DNA from: Agromyces bracchium
GTDB taxonomy: Bacteria; Actinomycetota; Actinomycetes; Actinomycetales; Microbacteriaceae
NCBI RefSeq assembly: GCF_009709675.1
Contig: NZ_WMLB01000023.1
Span: 310,001 to 374,000 of the forward strand
Length of the DNA stretch: 64,000 nucleotides
Reading direction: 5' to 3'
In this document: positions 7,428 to 15,180 of the stretch, one piece after another
Numbering within the stretch: the first letter of the stretch is position 1
How the letters are laid out: the number at the start of each line of letters is the position of its first letter
Notes under the pieces: model-generated
The model's database searches: none
What the model was told of the DNA's origin: nothing
What the model saw: the letters and a program-made list of their open reading frames with translations, nothing else
Position numbers and translations under genes: made by a program

Positions 7428-8722
7428 GCCTCGAGTCCCCCGCCCCGATGCGCCTGCGCCGGGCCACCATGAGCGCCATCACGCTGCTCGGCGGCGTCTC
7501 GCTCGCGGTGATCCCGGCGGCGACCGTGTCGATCGCCTCGCGCCTGTTCACCACGGCCGAGCAGGGCGTCATCGCCGTCACGGTCACGGTCGCGACCTTC
7601 GCGGGACAGCTCGCCTTCGCCGTCATCGTGGAGTCGCGCCTCAGCTCGGCGGGCACCGAACGACGCGTGGTGTTCCCCCTGTGGCTCGCCGCGGCATCCG
7701 TCGTCGCCGGCGTCGCCGTCATCGCGACCGGGCCGAACGTGGTCTCGCTCTGCATCGGGCTGCCGGTGCTCGTCGCCGCGCTCGAGGTCGGTCGCGGGGT
7801 CTCGGTGGCCGAGCGCCTGGACCGCCGCGAGATCTGGGCGTCGATCCTCGTCGGCGCGGGTGCGCTCGTGGGCGTGCTCGCCGGCTTCGCGGGCCAGGAC
7901 TGGGCCCTCGCGCCGCTCGTCGTGGGCATCGTCGCGGCGACCGTCGTGCGCTGCCTCCCCGTCGAGCATCGCGCGAGCCGACCCGAGCGGCGCGTCATGG
8001 GCTGGGTGGTCGCCGACACGGCGATCACGGGCGCCGTGTACCCGCTGCTCAACTCGATGATCCTCGCGTTCCTCGGCCCGAACGAGGCGGTGCTGTTCGC
8101 CGCGATCTCGACGGTGTCGGGCCTGCTGGCGATCCCGCTGAACTTCATGCGGCTGCGCCTGCTCAAGGAGCACTCGGGGCTCGACATCGTCGTGTCGGCC
8201 GGCGCCGTGGTCGCCGCGATCGCCGCCCTCCTCGTCGCCGAGCAGCTCGGCCTCTTCGGCTTCCTGTTCGGCGAGGCCTGGACGACCTCGGCGACGCTCC
8301 TGCCGCTCCTCGTCGCCTGCGCGTGGCGCGCGGCCTCGCTCGCGACCACGATCCCGTTCGCCGCGCTCCGACGCCGCGGCGAGGTGCGGCTCGTCACCGG
8401 GCTGCGCGCGCTCGTGTCGGCCATCACGTTCGCCCTGGCCGGACTCGCCCTCGCCACCGGGTCGCTCGCGGCGGTCTTCGCCGGGCTGCTCGTCGCCGAA
8501 CTCATCTCGGCGGTCGTCTACGAGGCGGCGCGGCGTCGCCGGGTCGCCGCCGAGCGCGTCGCCGCCGAGCAGGTCGCCGCCGAGCAGAGCGGTGCCGAGC
8601 AGAGCGCTGCCGAGCAGAGCGCTGCGAAGGCCGGGGCGGATGCCGCGGCACCGGCCGGCACGGAGGCGGCCGGGTCGGCGCGCCACGCGCGCGACGAGCG
8701 ACCGGATGGCGGGACGCCGTGA
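7424..8722 (+). CDS. Polysaccharide flippase, Wzx/MATE-like membrane protein
   Basis: 432 residues with about a dozen hydrophobic helices between residues 15 and 370, beginning ATMSAITLLGGVSLAVIPAATV and including LFTTAEQGVIAVTVTVATF, typical of lipopolysaccharide-translocating flippases. These move undecaprenyl-linked glycans across the membrane. ATG at 7424 overlaps the upstream stop; its own stop overlaps the next GTG. The C-terminus is odd: after the last helix it continues into a hydrophilic cytoplasmic tail made of five-residue repeats (VAAEQ/SAAEQ) and an Ala/Gly-rich end, encoded by 15-bp DNA repeats. Confidence 0.8.
   Translation: MSLESPAPMRLRRATMSAITLLGGVSLAVIPAATVSIASRLFTTAEQGVIAVTVTVATFAGQLAFAVIVESRLSSAGTERRVVFPLWLAAASVVAGVAVIATGPNVVSLCIGLPVLVAALEVGRGVSVAERLDRREIWASILVGAGALVGVLAGFAGQDWALAPLVVGIVAATVVRCLPVEHRASRPERRVMGWVVADTAITGAVYPLLNSMILAFLGPNEAVLFAAISTVSGLLAIPLNFMRLRLLKEHSGLDIVVSAGAVVAAIAALLVAEQLGLFGFLFGEAWTTSATLLPLLVACAWRAASLATTIPFAALRRRGEVRLVTGLRALVSAITFALAGLALATGSLAAVFAGLLVAELISAVVYEAARRRRVAAERVAAEQVAAEQSGAEQSAAEQSAAKAGADAAAPAGTEAAGSARHARDERPDGGTP
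8543..8629 (+). repeat. 15-bp tandem repeats encoding an (A)AEQ tail of the flippase
   Basis: Five 15-bp units run from 8543 to 8617 with a partial sixth, each encoding VAAE(R/Q) or S(A/G)AEQ. The unit GTCGCCGCCGAGCAG occurs twice exactly and shifts to AGCGCTGCCGAGCAG. In-frame units of this kind can expand or contract by slippage without breaking the gene. Confidence 0.8.
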
Positions 8723-9816
8723 CCCGGATCCTCGTCGACCTCCTCTTCCACACCGGCCGCAAGGGCGGGATGGAGTCGTACGTCCGCGAGCTCTATCCGC
8801 GACTCGGCGAGCTGCGCCCTGACCTCGAGCTCGTCGGGCTGGCCTCGACGGAGCTCGTCGAGGCGGGCGCGCCGTGGTTCCCCGGCGAGCTCGTGGCATC
8901 CGGTCGCTCCGGCGAGGACCGCGTCGCGTGGGCCCGCGGCGAGCTGCTCGACGTCGCGCGGCGTGCCGCGCGGCTCGACGCCGACCTCGTGCACGCGCCG
9001 GCCAACCTCGGTCCGATCCGGACCCGCACGCCGATGGTCCTCACCGTGCACGACCTGCTCCCCTTCCGGCACCCGGAGTACGTCCCCGGTCCGTACGCTC
9101 CGGTGCTCCGCTGGATGATCCGCGGCGCGGCGCGCGCCGCGCGGCGGGTGCTGACCGTGAGCGATGCGACCGCCGGCGACCTCACCGCCCTGTTCGGCGT
9201 CGACCGGACGCGGATCGACGTCGTGCCGCTCGCGAGCGGGGCGCCGGTCGGAGAGGGCGGCCGGGCCGCCGACACGGCTCGGTCGGACGACCTCGTGCTC
9301 GCGATCGGCAACCGCATGCCGCACAAGAACTTCGTCGCGCTGCTCGAGGCGGTGGCACTCCTCCCGGTCGAGCGTCGTCCGCGCGTCGTCGTGACCGGCA
9401 GCCACGACGACGACCCGCTCGCGCCCGAGGTGCGTCGCCTGGGGCTCGAGGACCGTGTGCGACTCGAGCGCTGGGTCTCCGCCGACGAGCTCGAGCGGCT
9501 CTATGCGGAGGCGGCGCTGTTCGCGTTCCCGACCCGGTTCGAGGGCTTCGGCCTGCCGCTCATCGAGTCGATGGCGCGCGGCGTCCCCGTTGTGGCATCC
9601 GACCTGCCGGTGCTCCGCGAGGTCGGCGGCGAGGCGGCGCGCTGGGTCGACCCCGACGACCGGGCCGGGCTCGCCCGCGCGATCGACGCGCTCCTCGGTG
9701 ATCGCGCCGAGCGCGAGCGGATGTCGCGGGCCGGCCTCGCGCGTGCGGCGGGCTTCTCGTGGGAACGCACCGCCCGCGGCACGCTCGACTCGTTCGAACG
9801 CGCCCTCGCGGGCTGA
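8719..9816 (+). CDS. Glycosyltransferase family 4 (GT-B)
   Basis: 365 residues with a GT-B fold. The N-terminal domain starts TRILVDLLFHTGRKGGMESY with the glycine-rich acceptor loop. VLTVHDLLPFRHPEY is typical of mannosyl/rhamnosyl GT4 enzymes. The donor domain has AIGNRMPHKNFVALLEAV and FEGFGLPLIESMARGVPVVASDLPVLREV, with the conserved EGFGLPLIE acidic pair that binds the nucleotide sugar. GTG start at 8719 overlaps the flippase stop. Cytoplasmic; sugar specificity unknown. It converges on the next gene with only three bases between the stops. Confidence 0.87.
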   Translation: MTRILVDLLFHTGRKGGMESYVRELYPRLGELRPDLELVGLASTELVEAGAPWFPGELVASGRSGEDRVAWARGELLDVARRAARLDADLVHAPANLGPIRTRTPMVLTVHDLLPFRHPEYVPGPYAPVLRWMIRGAARAARRVLTVSDATAGDLTALFGVDRTRIDVVPLASGAPVGEGGRAADTARSDDLVLAIGNRMPHKNFVALLEAVALLPVERRPRVVVTGSHDDDPLAPEVRRLGLEDRVRLERWVSADELERLYAEAALFAFPTRFEGFGLPLIESMARGVPVVASDLPVLREVGGEAARWVDPDDRAGLARAIDALLGDRAERERMSRAGLARAAGFSWERTARGTLDSFERALAG

Positions 9817-9819
9817 GCG

Positions 9820-11001
9820 TCAGCGACGCAGCCGTGCCGCCCGTCGGAGCAGCTCATCCACCGATCCGCCGAGGTTCCGGTGCGCGCGCTCCCTGGCGAA
9901 CCATTCCGCGGTCGAGCGGCGCAGGTCGTCGCCGCCGTCGAGCACGGCTCGGATGGCGCCGCCGAGCGCCTCGGCCGAGGCATCCGTCGCCACCGCGCCG
10001 TTGACGCCGGGTTCGACGAGCTCGGCGGCGGCGTTGTCCTCGCCGGCGACGACGATCGACGGGACGCCGACGGCGGCGGCCTCGGCGACCACGAGCCCGA
10101 ACCCCTCGCGGGCGGAGGGATTCACGAGTGCCGCGGCACCGGCGACGACCGCGTCGAGGTCGTCGTCGCCGAGGCGGCCGAGGAAGTGCACGGCATCGGC
10201 GACGCCCGCATCGGCGGCCGCAGCCCTGGCGCGCTCGGTCTCCGGGCCTGCGCCGACGACGCGCGCCTCCAGCCCGGGGAACGCGCGCCGCGCCACCGCG
10301 AGGGCGGGAGGCAGGGCCTCCAGTCGCTTGTCGGCGATGTGACGGCCGATGAACACGACGTAGGCGCCGTGCGCAGCGGGGCCGACCCCGGCCACCTCCC
10401 GGTCGACGGACCCGCGCGGTGGACCCGCGAGGTCGAGCAGGCCGAGCACGATGGGGTCGGCGCCCGCCAGCGCCGCGCGCAGCCGCGCGCGAGTGAAGTC
10501 GCTGTTCACGAGGCGGATGTCGCCGATCCGGACCGCGAGCCACTGCAGCACCGCGGCGATCGTCCCGGTCGCCGCGCCCGCATACGCGCGCCACTTGCGC
10601 GCGGGCCACACCTCGAGCCAGTCGACGGCGATCACCACGGGCCGCCCGAGCAGCGCCGCACGGACGGCGAAGACGTTGAGCACGGGAAGCGCGGCCACGA
10701 CCACGAGGTCGACCTCGCGGCGGTGCCGGAGGAAGTGTCGGAACAGGCCGAACGCGAAGGCCACGGCGCTGCGCGTCGTGCGGACGCCCGCGTCGTCGTA
10801 GATCTCGCCGCGCCACACCGACACGAGGTCGAACGGCGCACGCGGCGGCGCCGAGGCCGGCCACTGGGCGCGGGTGACGTAGCTCACCCGCGATCCGCGC
10901 GCGACGAGCTCCTCCGCCATCCGCCGGTAGACGCGTTCGCCGCCCCCCGTGTTCACCGGGAAGAGGCAGTCGTAGCAGATCGCGACGCGTGGTGCGCTCA
11001 T
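9820..11001 (-). CDS. Glycosyltransferase family 4 (GT-B)
   Basis: 393 residues. The N-terminal half begins APRVAICYDCLFPVNTGGGERVYRRMAEEL, the nucleotide-independent acceptor loop of GT4 enzymes. The C-terminal half carries VFIGRHIADKRLEAL and AREGFGLVVAEAAAVGVPSIVVAGEDNAAAELV, with the donor-binding EGFG..E pair. ATG at 11001 overlaps the stop of the DUF2142 gene by 4 bp, so both come from the promoter near 12577. No membrane helix. Donor and acceptor unknown. Confidence 0.86.
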   Translation of the reverse strand: MSAPRVAICYDCLFPVNTGGGERVYRRMAEELVARGSRVSYVTRAQWPASAPPRAPFDLVSVWRGEIYDDAGVRTTRSAVAFAFGLFRHFLRHRREVDLVVVAALPVLNVFAVRAALLGRPVVIAVDWLEVWPARKWRAYAGAATGTIAAVLQWLAVRIGDIRLVNSDFTRARLRAALAGADPIVLGLLDLAGPPRGSVDREVAGVGPAAHGAYVVFIGRHIADKRLEALPPALAVARRAFPGLEARVVGAGPETERARAAAADAGVADAVHFLGRLGDDDLDAVVAGAAALVNPSAREGFGLVVAEAAAVGVPSIVVAGEDNAAAELVEPGVNGAVATDASAEALGGAIRAVLDGGDDLRRSTAEWFARERAHRNLGGSVDELLRRAARLRR

Positions 11002-12536
11002 GCGGAGGCGTCCGCGGGTCGGGCGGCGATCGCACCGAGCCGGCCCACGAAGACCGCGAATGCGGCCGATGCGAGCGAGTACAGCCCCACCAGCAGCATC
11101 CAGCCGCCCGGGGGCTGCCACTCCGGTGCGAGGACCATCTCGGTGATGCGGTCGTCGAGCCCCACCACGTAGCGGTACATCACGAAGAGGAACGCGTAGG
11201 CGCCGAACGCCGACAACATGACGGCGCCGAGCCACGTGTACCTGACCGACATCCACGCGACCCGCTCGGCGTACGGCGAGGAGAGCAGCCAGCCGACCAG
11301 GATGAGCGCGCCGAGGTAGAGGAACAGGCCGTACCGCCCCTGCCAGATGATCCCGGTCTGCGCGACCGAACGGGACTGCACGAGCACCGGCACGAGGACG
11401 CAGGCCGCCACCGCCACGGCGATCACGACCGCTGCGCGCCGGTCGGCCGAGCCGACGGCGAGGAACACGATGGCGGCGACGACCGCGGCCACCGCCCACA
11501 GCGACCAGCCCGGGAGGACCGCGTCGAGCCAACCGAACTCGCCGATCGACTGCTGCAGCAACTCGTCGGTGAGGCGCAGCATGTAGACCGCGCCCTCGAG
11601 GAAGCCGGCGCCGACCAGCGGCGCATCGCCCTCGTTCGCCTGGCTCGAGAGGCTGCCGCCGAGGAGCGTCCAGCCGAGCGAGAACAGCCCGAACACGGCG
11701 ATCACGGCGATCCAGATGTAGCTGCGCGCGGTGGTGAACAGGCGGCGGACCGGCCTCCAACCGACCGTCAGCGCCGCGAGCGCGACGATGACCACGAGCC
11801 AGAGCGGGCCGAGCGCGCGGGCCGTGACGAGCGCGGCGGCCGCGGCGGTCGTGACCACCCACAGCCAGGTCGTCGAGAACACCACGTCGGAGCCGTCGTC
11901 GTCGTGCGCCTCGAGGAGCCGGAGCAGCGCCATCCAGAGCGCGACCGAGGCCGCGATCTCGAACCCGTTCGGGTTCACCGAGCCCATGAGGTACACGCAC
12001 AACGGCAGGGCGGCGAACGCGAGCACCAGCGGCATCCAGCGCTGTCGCGGACTCGCGAGCGCCGACTGGAAGGCGGCGCCGACGAACAGCGCCCCGATCA
12101 GCGCGCTGACGACGCGCATGGCGATGAGTCCCGCATCGCCGCCGAGGAGCAGCGAGGGCCATCCGACCAGTGCGTAGTACACGGGGTTGTAGGCGCCGGT
12201 CCACGTGTTGAACCAGTCCTGGCCCCGCTCGCCGCCGAGCTCGGCGCCGCAGTCGGCCGACCGGTTCTCATCGCCCGCGTAGCAGAGCAGCGCTGGGTCG
12301 TACCGGAACTCGTCGGGCAGCCGCACGACGAGGTGCATCACGCCCTCGACCTCCTCGCCGACGAGCTGACCGTGCGCCTGCGCGATCGCCTTCATGGCAT
12401 GGGCGTTCTCGTCGGGCGCGGAGAGGATCGGACTCGCGAACGCCCACAGGATGCCGAGGATCGCGGTCAGGGCGAACCCGACCAGGCCGGCCCGATTCGC
12501 CGCCGTGCGTCGTGCGGCCCTCGTCGATGCGTTCAC
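10998..12536 (-). CDS. DUF2142 family polytopic membrane protein
   Basis: 512 residues, about eleven to twelve membrane helices. The first extracytoplasmic loop has SPILSAPDENAHAMKAIAQAHGQL; the PDE.AH segment after helix 1 is diagnostic of DUF2142, a GT-C-like family found in surface polysaccharide loci and presumed to be lipid-linked-sugar glycosyltransferases. The GTG at 12536 is chosen because the ATG 45 bases upstream (12581) would lie upstream of the TAGACT -10 box (12577-12572), while GTG 12536 has GGGAGCAGGG before it. It overlaps the following GT4 gene by 4 bp. Function is inferred only from family and context. Confidence 0.78.
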   Translation of the reverse strand: MNASTRAARRTAANRAGLVGFALTAILGILWAFASPILSAPDENAHAMKAIAQAHGQLVGEEVEGVMHLVVRLPDEFRYDPALLCYAGDENRSADCGAELGGERGQDWFNTWTGAYNPVYYALVGWPSLLLGGDAGLIAMRVVSALIGALFVGAAFQSALASPRQRWMPLVLAFAALPLCVYLMGSVNPNGFEIAASVALWMALLRLLEAHDDDGSDVVFSTTWLWVVTTAAAAALVTARALGPLWLVVIVALAALTVGWRPVRRLFTTARSYIWIAVIAVFGLFSLGWTLLGGSLSSQANEGDAPLVGAGFLEGAVYMLRLTDELLQQSIGEFGWLDAVLPGWSLWAVAAVVAAIVFLAVGSADRRAAVVIAVAVAACVLVPVLVQSRSVAQTGIIWQGRYGLFLYLGALILVGWLLSSPYAERVAWMSVRYTWLGAVMLSAFGAYAFLFVMYRYVVGLDDRITEMVLAPEWQPPGGWMLLVGLYSLASAAFAVFVGRLGAIAARPADASA

Positions 12537-12571
12537 CCCTGCTCCCGCTCGATCGATGGCATGACCGCCCG

Positions 12572-12577
12572 AGTCTA
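12572..12577 (-). promoter_or_regulatory. -10 box TAGACT of the DUF2142 / GT4 operon
   Basis: TAGACT on the minus strand gives a leader of about 30 nt to the GTG at 12536. The same hexamer recurs upstream of five other genes in this window (rmlC, purK, the YfhO-type gene, the GT4 gene at 21044 and this one). Confidence 0.45.
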
Positions 12578-12609
12578 GCAACGGGCGTCCCGGCTGGCGG
12601 GCACCGCGG

Positions 12610-13860
12610 TCACTGGACGGTGATCGTGCGGCACCCGGCGGAGACCGTCGAGCCGGGGCTCACCTGGTCGATGGCGTACGTGCAGACCGAGTGCGCGCCC
12701 GGCGAGAGGCCCGTGAGGTCGGCGCGGAACCCGTGCAGGTCGCCCATGCCCGGGTACACGGTGCCCAACCCCTCCTTGACGAGGCTCGCCTCGACGGATG
12801 CCGCGCCGACGCCGTCCACGTAGACGTGGACGCGGATCGGGTCGACCGTGTCGGGGTCGAATGCCCACCCGCGGACGACCGCGGTGCCGGGCGTCGCCCC
12901 CGCCGCCGCCTCGTCGATGAAGATCTTCGGCGAACCCTGCGGCATCGTCACGTCGAGGCAGCCGAGCTTCGTCGTCCCGCCGCCCGCGACGTTGATCGCG
13001 TACGCGCAGACCGAATGCCTGCCCGGCGCGACGCCGGAGAGCTGCGTGGCGAACCCGTGCGCCGAGCCGTAGCCGGGCCAGGTCGGCGAGGTGCGCTCGA
13101 CGTCAGCGGGGACGGACGCCCACCCCGTGCCGTCGACGTAGAGGTGCACCCGGATCGGATCCACGACGTCCGGGTCGTAGGCCCAGCCCGAGACGTCGAT
13201 CCGGCCGATCGTCGGTGCGGCCGCCGACTCGAACTCGCCCACCGGCGATCCGCTCGGCATCGCGACCTGGGGGCACCCGATCCGCTTGGTGGCGCCGCCC
13301 TGCACGTTGATCGCGTAGAGGCAGACGGTGTGCGTGCCGGGTCCGATGTCGGGGATCGTCGCCTCGAAGCCGTGCCGGTCGCCGAAGCCCGGCTTGGCCC
13401 GGTCGAGGCCCTCCTTCACAGTGTCGGCGGCGATCGACGCGCGGCCGACGCCGTCGACGTAGACGTGGACGCGGATCGGATCGACGGTGTCGGGATCGAG
13501 CGCCCAGCCGCGCAGTTCGATCGCCCCCGGCGCTCCGGCGATCTCGTCGATCACGCCGAACGGCGTCCCCGACGGGATGGCGACCCGGACGCAGCGCAGC
13601 AGGGTGTTCGATCCGGCGCCCACGTTGATGGCGAAGGCGCAGACCGACCGGATTCCCGGCGAGAGGTTCGCGATGCGTGCCGTGAACCCGTTCGTCCCCG
13701 ACCCGCCGGACCCGTCGGCGGAGACGGAGGCCGCTCCGACGCCGTCGACGTACACGTGGACCCGGACCGGCGAGGTGCTGTTCGGATCGGTCGCGGTGCC
13801 GGAGACCTCGATGGCCTTGAAGCCGCCGACCGCGCGCGTCACGTCGCCGACCGGGGAGTC
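12610..13860 (-). repeat. Four tandem ~315-bp coding repeats
   Basis: Four units with matching DNA cores near 12818, 13135, 13458 and 13748 (for example GTAGACGTGGACGCGGATCG at 12821 and 13461). The last two protein repeats and the second are most alike; the first (residues 268-370) is the most divergent, with RVHVYVDGVGAASV kept. Confidence 0.75.
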
Positions 13861-14661
13861 GTTGCCCTTCGTCGAGCCGAACCAGTCGGTGAAGAGGCGC
13901 CAGAAGTTGCGGTTGCCGTACGACGAGCACGAGTCGCCCGTGCCGTAGAGGTTGGCCATGGCCGCGGAGTTCGGCGTGTACGGCGTGTAGAGGTACAGGC
14001 CCGCCGTCGCCTGGTTCTTGATGTAGACGGTCTTGGTGCCGCAGCCGGTGTTCGGGTGGTACAGGATGCTGTTGTTACGACCGGCCTCGTAGGCGCGACC
14101 CGTCGGCGCCGCGGCGTAGCGCTTGAACTGCAGCGCAGCCGCGTAGACCTGGTTGAAGAAGCCGTAGTACTGGCTGTCGCAGTCGGCCGTGTCGGGGCAG
14201 CCGTACCCCGTCGCGCTCCGGTACTGCCGGTCCGACGGCGTCGCGTCGGTGACGAGGCTCTGCTCCTTCTCGAGCAGGACGATCATCGCTCGCGGGTTGA
14301 TGCCGCACACCTGCGAGACGTCGTAGATGATCTGCGCGGCGGACTGGTTCGACCTGCCGGTGTACGCACCGCAGCGTCCGGACTCGCCGGCCTTGCTCAC
14401 GGTGTTGGTGACGTAGCCCTTGAGGCACGTCGGTCCGGTCGTCGCCTGGCAGGTGGGCACGCGGGCGTTGAGGAAGGACTGGATGGCGGAGACGCTCATC
14501 GTCGACCGGTCGTAGAAGACCTGGTCGCTGATGATCATGCCGGGATCGAAGTCCCGCGCGTCGGCCGCCGACGCGGCCTGCCGCGGCGTCGCGGCATCGA
14601 CCAGGGTCACGCCCGCGACGGCGAGCAGCAGCATGACGAGTGCGAGCGCGCGTCGTCTCAT
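12610..14661 (-). CDS. Secreted protein: N-terminal cell-wall-hydrolase-like domain plus four tandem ~104-residue repeats
   Basis: 683 residues. A signal peptide covers about 1-34 (MRRRALALVMLLLAVAGVTL, then AxA). Residues 35-265 form a Cys-rich domain with VCGINPRAMIVLLEKEQSLVTD (Glu131, Glu133) and YYGFFNQVYAAALQFKRY; the conserved Glu in such a helix recalls lysozyme-like glucosaminidases, but that is inference. Residues 268-683 are four repeats, each with (R/S)G(W/T)A.DP....P(I/V)RVH.YVDG, then HGF, then a CxYAIN core and a paired Cys. The protein overlaps a lipoprotein gene upstream by 4 bp. It probably acts at the cell wall or surface in a glycan-related role. No LPxTG or surface-layer motif is visible at its end. 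Confidence 0.72.
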   Translation of the reverse strand: MRRRALALVMLLLAVAGVTLVDAATPRQAASAADARDFDPGMIISDQVFYDRSTMSVSAIQSFLNARVPTCQATTGPTCLKGYVTNTVSKAGESGRCGAYTGRSNQSAAQIIYDVSQVCGINPRAMIVLLEKEQSLVTDATPSDRQYRSATGYGCPDTADCDSQYYGFFNQVYAAALQFKRYAAAPTGRAYEAGRNNSILYHPNTGCGTKTVYIKNQATAGLYLYTPYTPNSAAMANLYGTGDSCSSYGNRNFWRLFTDWFGSTKGNDSPVGDVTRAVGGFKAIEVSGTATDPNSTSPVRVHVYVDGVGAASVSADGSGGSGTNGFTARIANLSPGIRSVCAFAINVGAGSNTLLRCVRVAIPSGTPFGVIDEIAGAPGAIELRGWALDPDTVDPIRVHVYVDGVGRASIAADTVKEGLDRAKPGFGDRHGFEATIPDIGPGTHTVCLYAINVQGGATKRIGCPQVAMPSGSPVGEFESAAAPTIGRIDVSGWAYDPDVVDPIRVHLYVDGTGWASVPADVERTSPTWPGYGSAHGFATQLSGVAPGRHSVCAYAINVAGGGTTKLGCLDVTMPQGSPKIFIDEAAAGATPGTAVVRGWAFDPDTVDPIRVHVYVDGVGAASVEASLVKEGLGTVYPGMGDLHGFRADLTGLSPGAHSVCTYAIDQVSPGSTVSAGCRTITVQ

Positions 14662-15095
14662 CCGGGCACCTCGACCTTCTCCTCGTTCGAGTACGTCCCG
14701 CCGTAGCCGAGCCGCACGGACCACGTACCCGGTCCGAGTTCGTCGACCTGGACGTACGCCGATCCGCAGTCCAGGCTGCTCGGCCCGGGTTCCGGAACGG
14801 TCTCCCTGGTCACGGTGCGGCCGTCGAGCCCGAACTCGAAGACGCAGTCCGCCGACGCGTCGAGCGTCCCGTCGACGAGACCCGAGGCGATCACCTCGTT
14901 CGAGGGCTCGTTCCAGACCGCCTGCGTCAGGACGGGTGACGCCGGAGCGGGCGGTTCCGTCTCCGTCGCCTCGGGAGCGGTGGGCGACGACGGCGATGAC
15001 GAGGGGGCCACCGCTCCGAGATCGCACGCGGAGAGGAGCAGCGCCATGGCGAGGCACCCGGGACCCGCGATCCACGACACCGGCGAGCGACGCAC
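14658..15095 (-). CDS. Small secreted lipoprotein of unknown function
   Basis: 145 residues. The signal peptide MRRSPVSWIAGPGCLAMALL ends in the lipobox LLSAC (Cys24), so the mature protein is lipid-anchored outside the membrane. A Ser/Pro/Thr/Glu-rich linker (about 30-55) is followed by a beta-rich domain with two Cys (VFEFG region and LDCGSAYVQVDELG). The GTG start at 15095 has a strong AGAGGGGG site 5 nt upstream and a TACCCT -10 at 15132-15127. It overlaps the secreted repeat protein by 4 bp, so the two are probably partners. I do not recognise a family. Confidence 0.7.
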   Translation of the reverse strand: MRRSPVSWIAGPGCLAMALLLSACDLGAVAPSSSPSSPTAPEATETEPPAPASPVLTQAVWNEPSNEVIASGLVDGTLDASADCVFEFGLDGRTVTRETVPEPGPSSLDCGSAYVQVDELGPGTWSVRLGYGGTYSNEEKVEVPG

Positions 15096-15180
15096 GGAGT
15101 CCCCCTCTCCCCTCGGCTGCGTCGTCAGGGTAGCGGCCGGTCGTGGCGCCGGGCGGACGCCACGCGGAGGGGCTCCGGGC

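Noticed and set aside
12582-12609. Longer in-frame starts for the DUF2142, secreted repeat, YfhO-type and GT4 genes
   Set aside because: The extensions have shadow-like composition (Arg/Pro-rich, no homology) and, for three of them, lie upstream of a TAGACT -10 box; signal peptides and ribosome sites mark the shorter starts.
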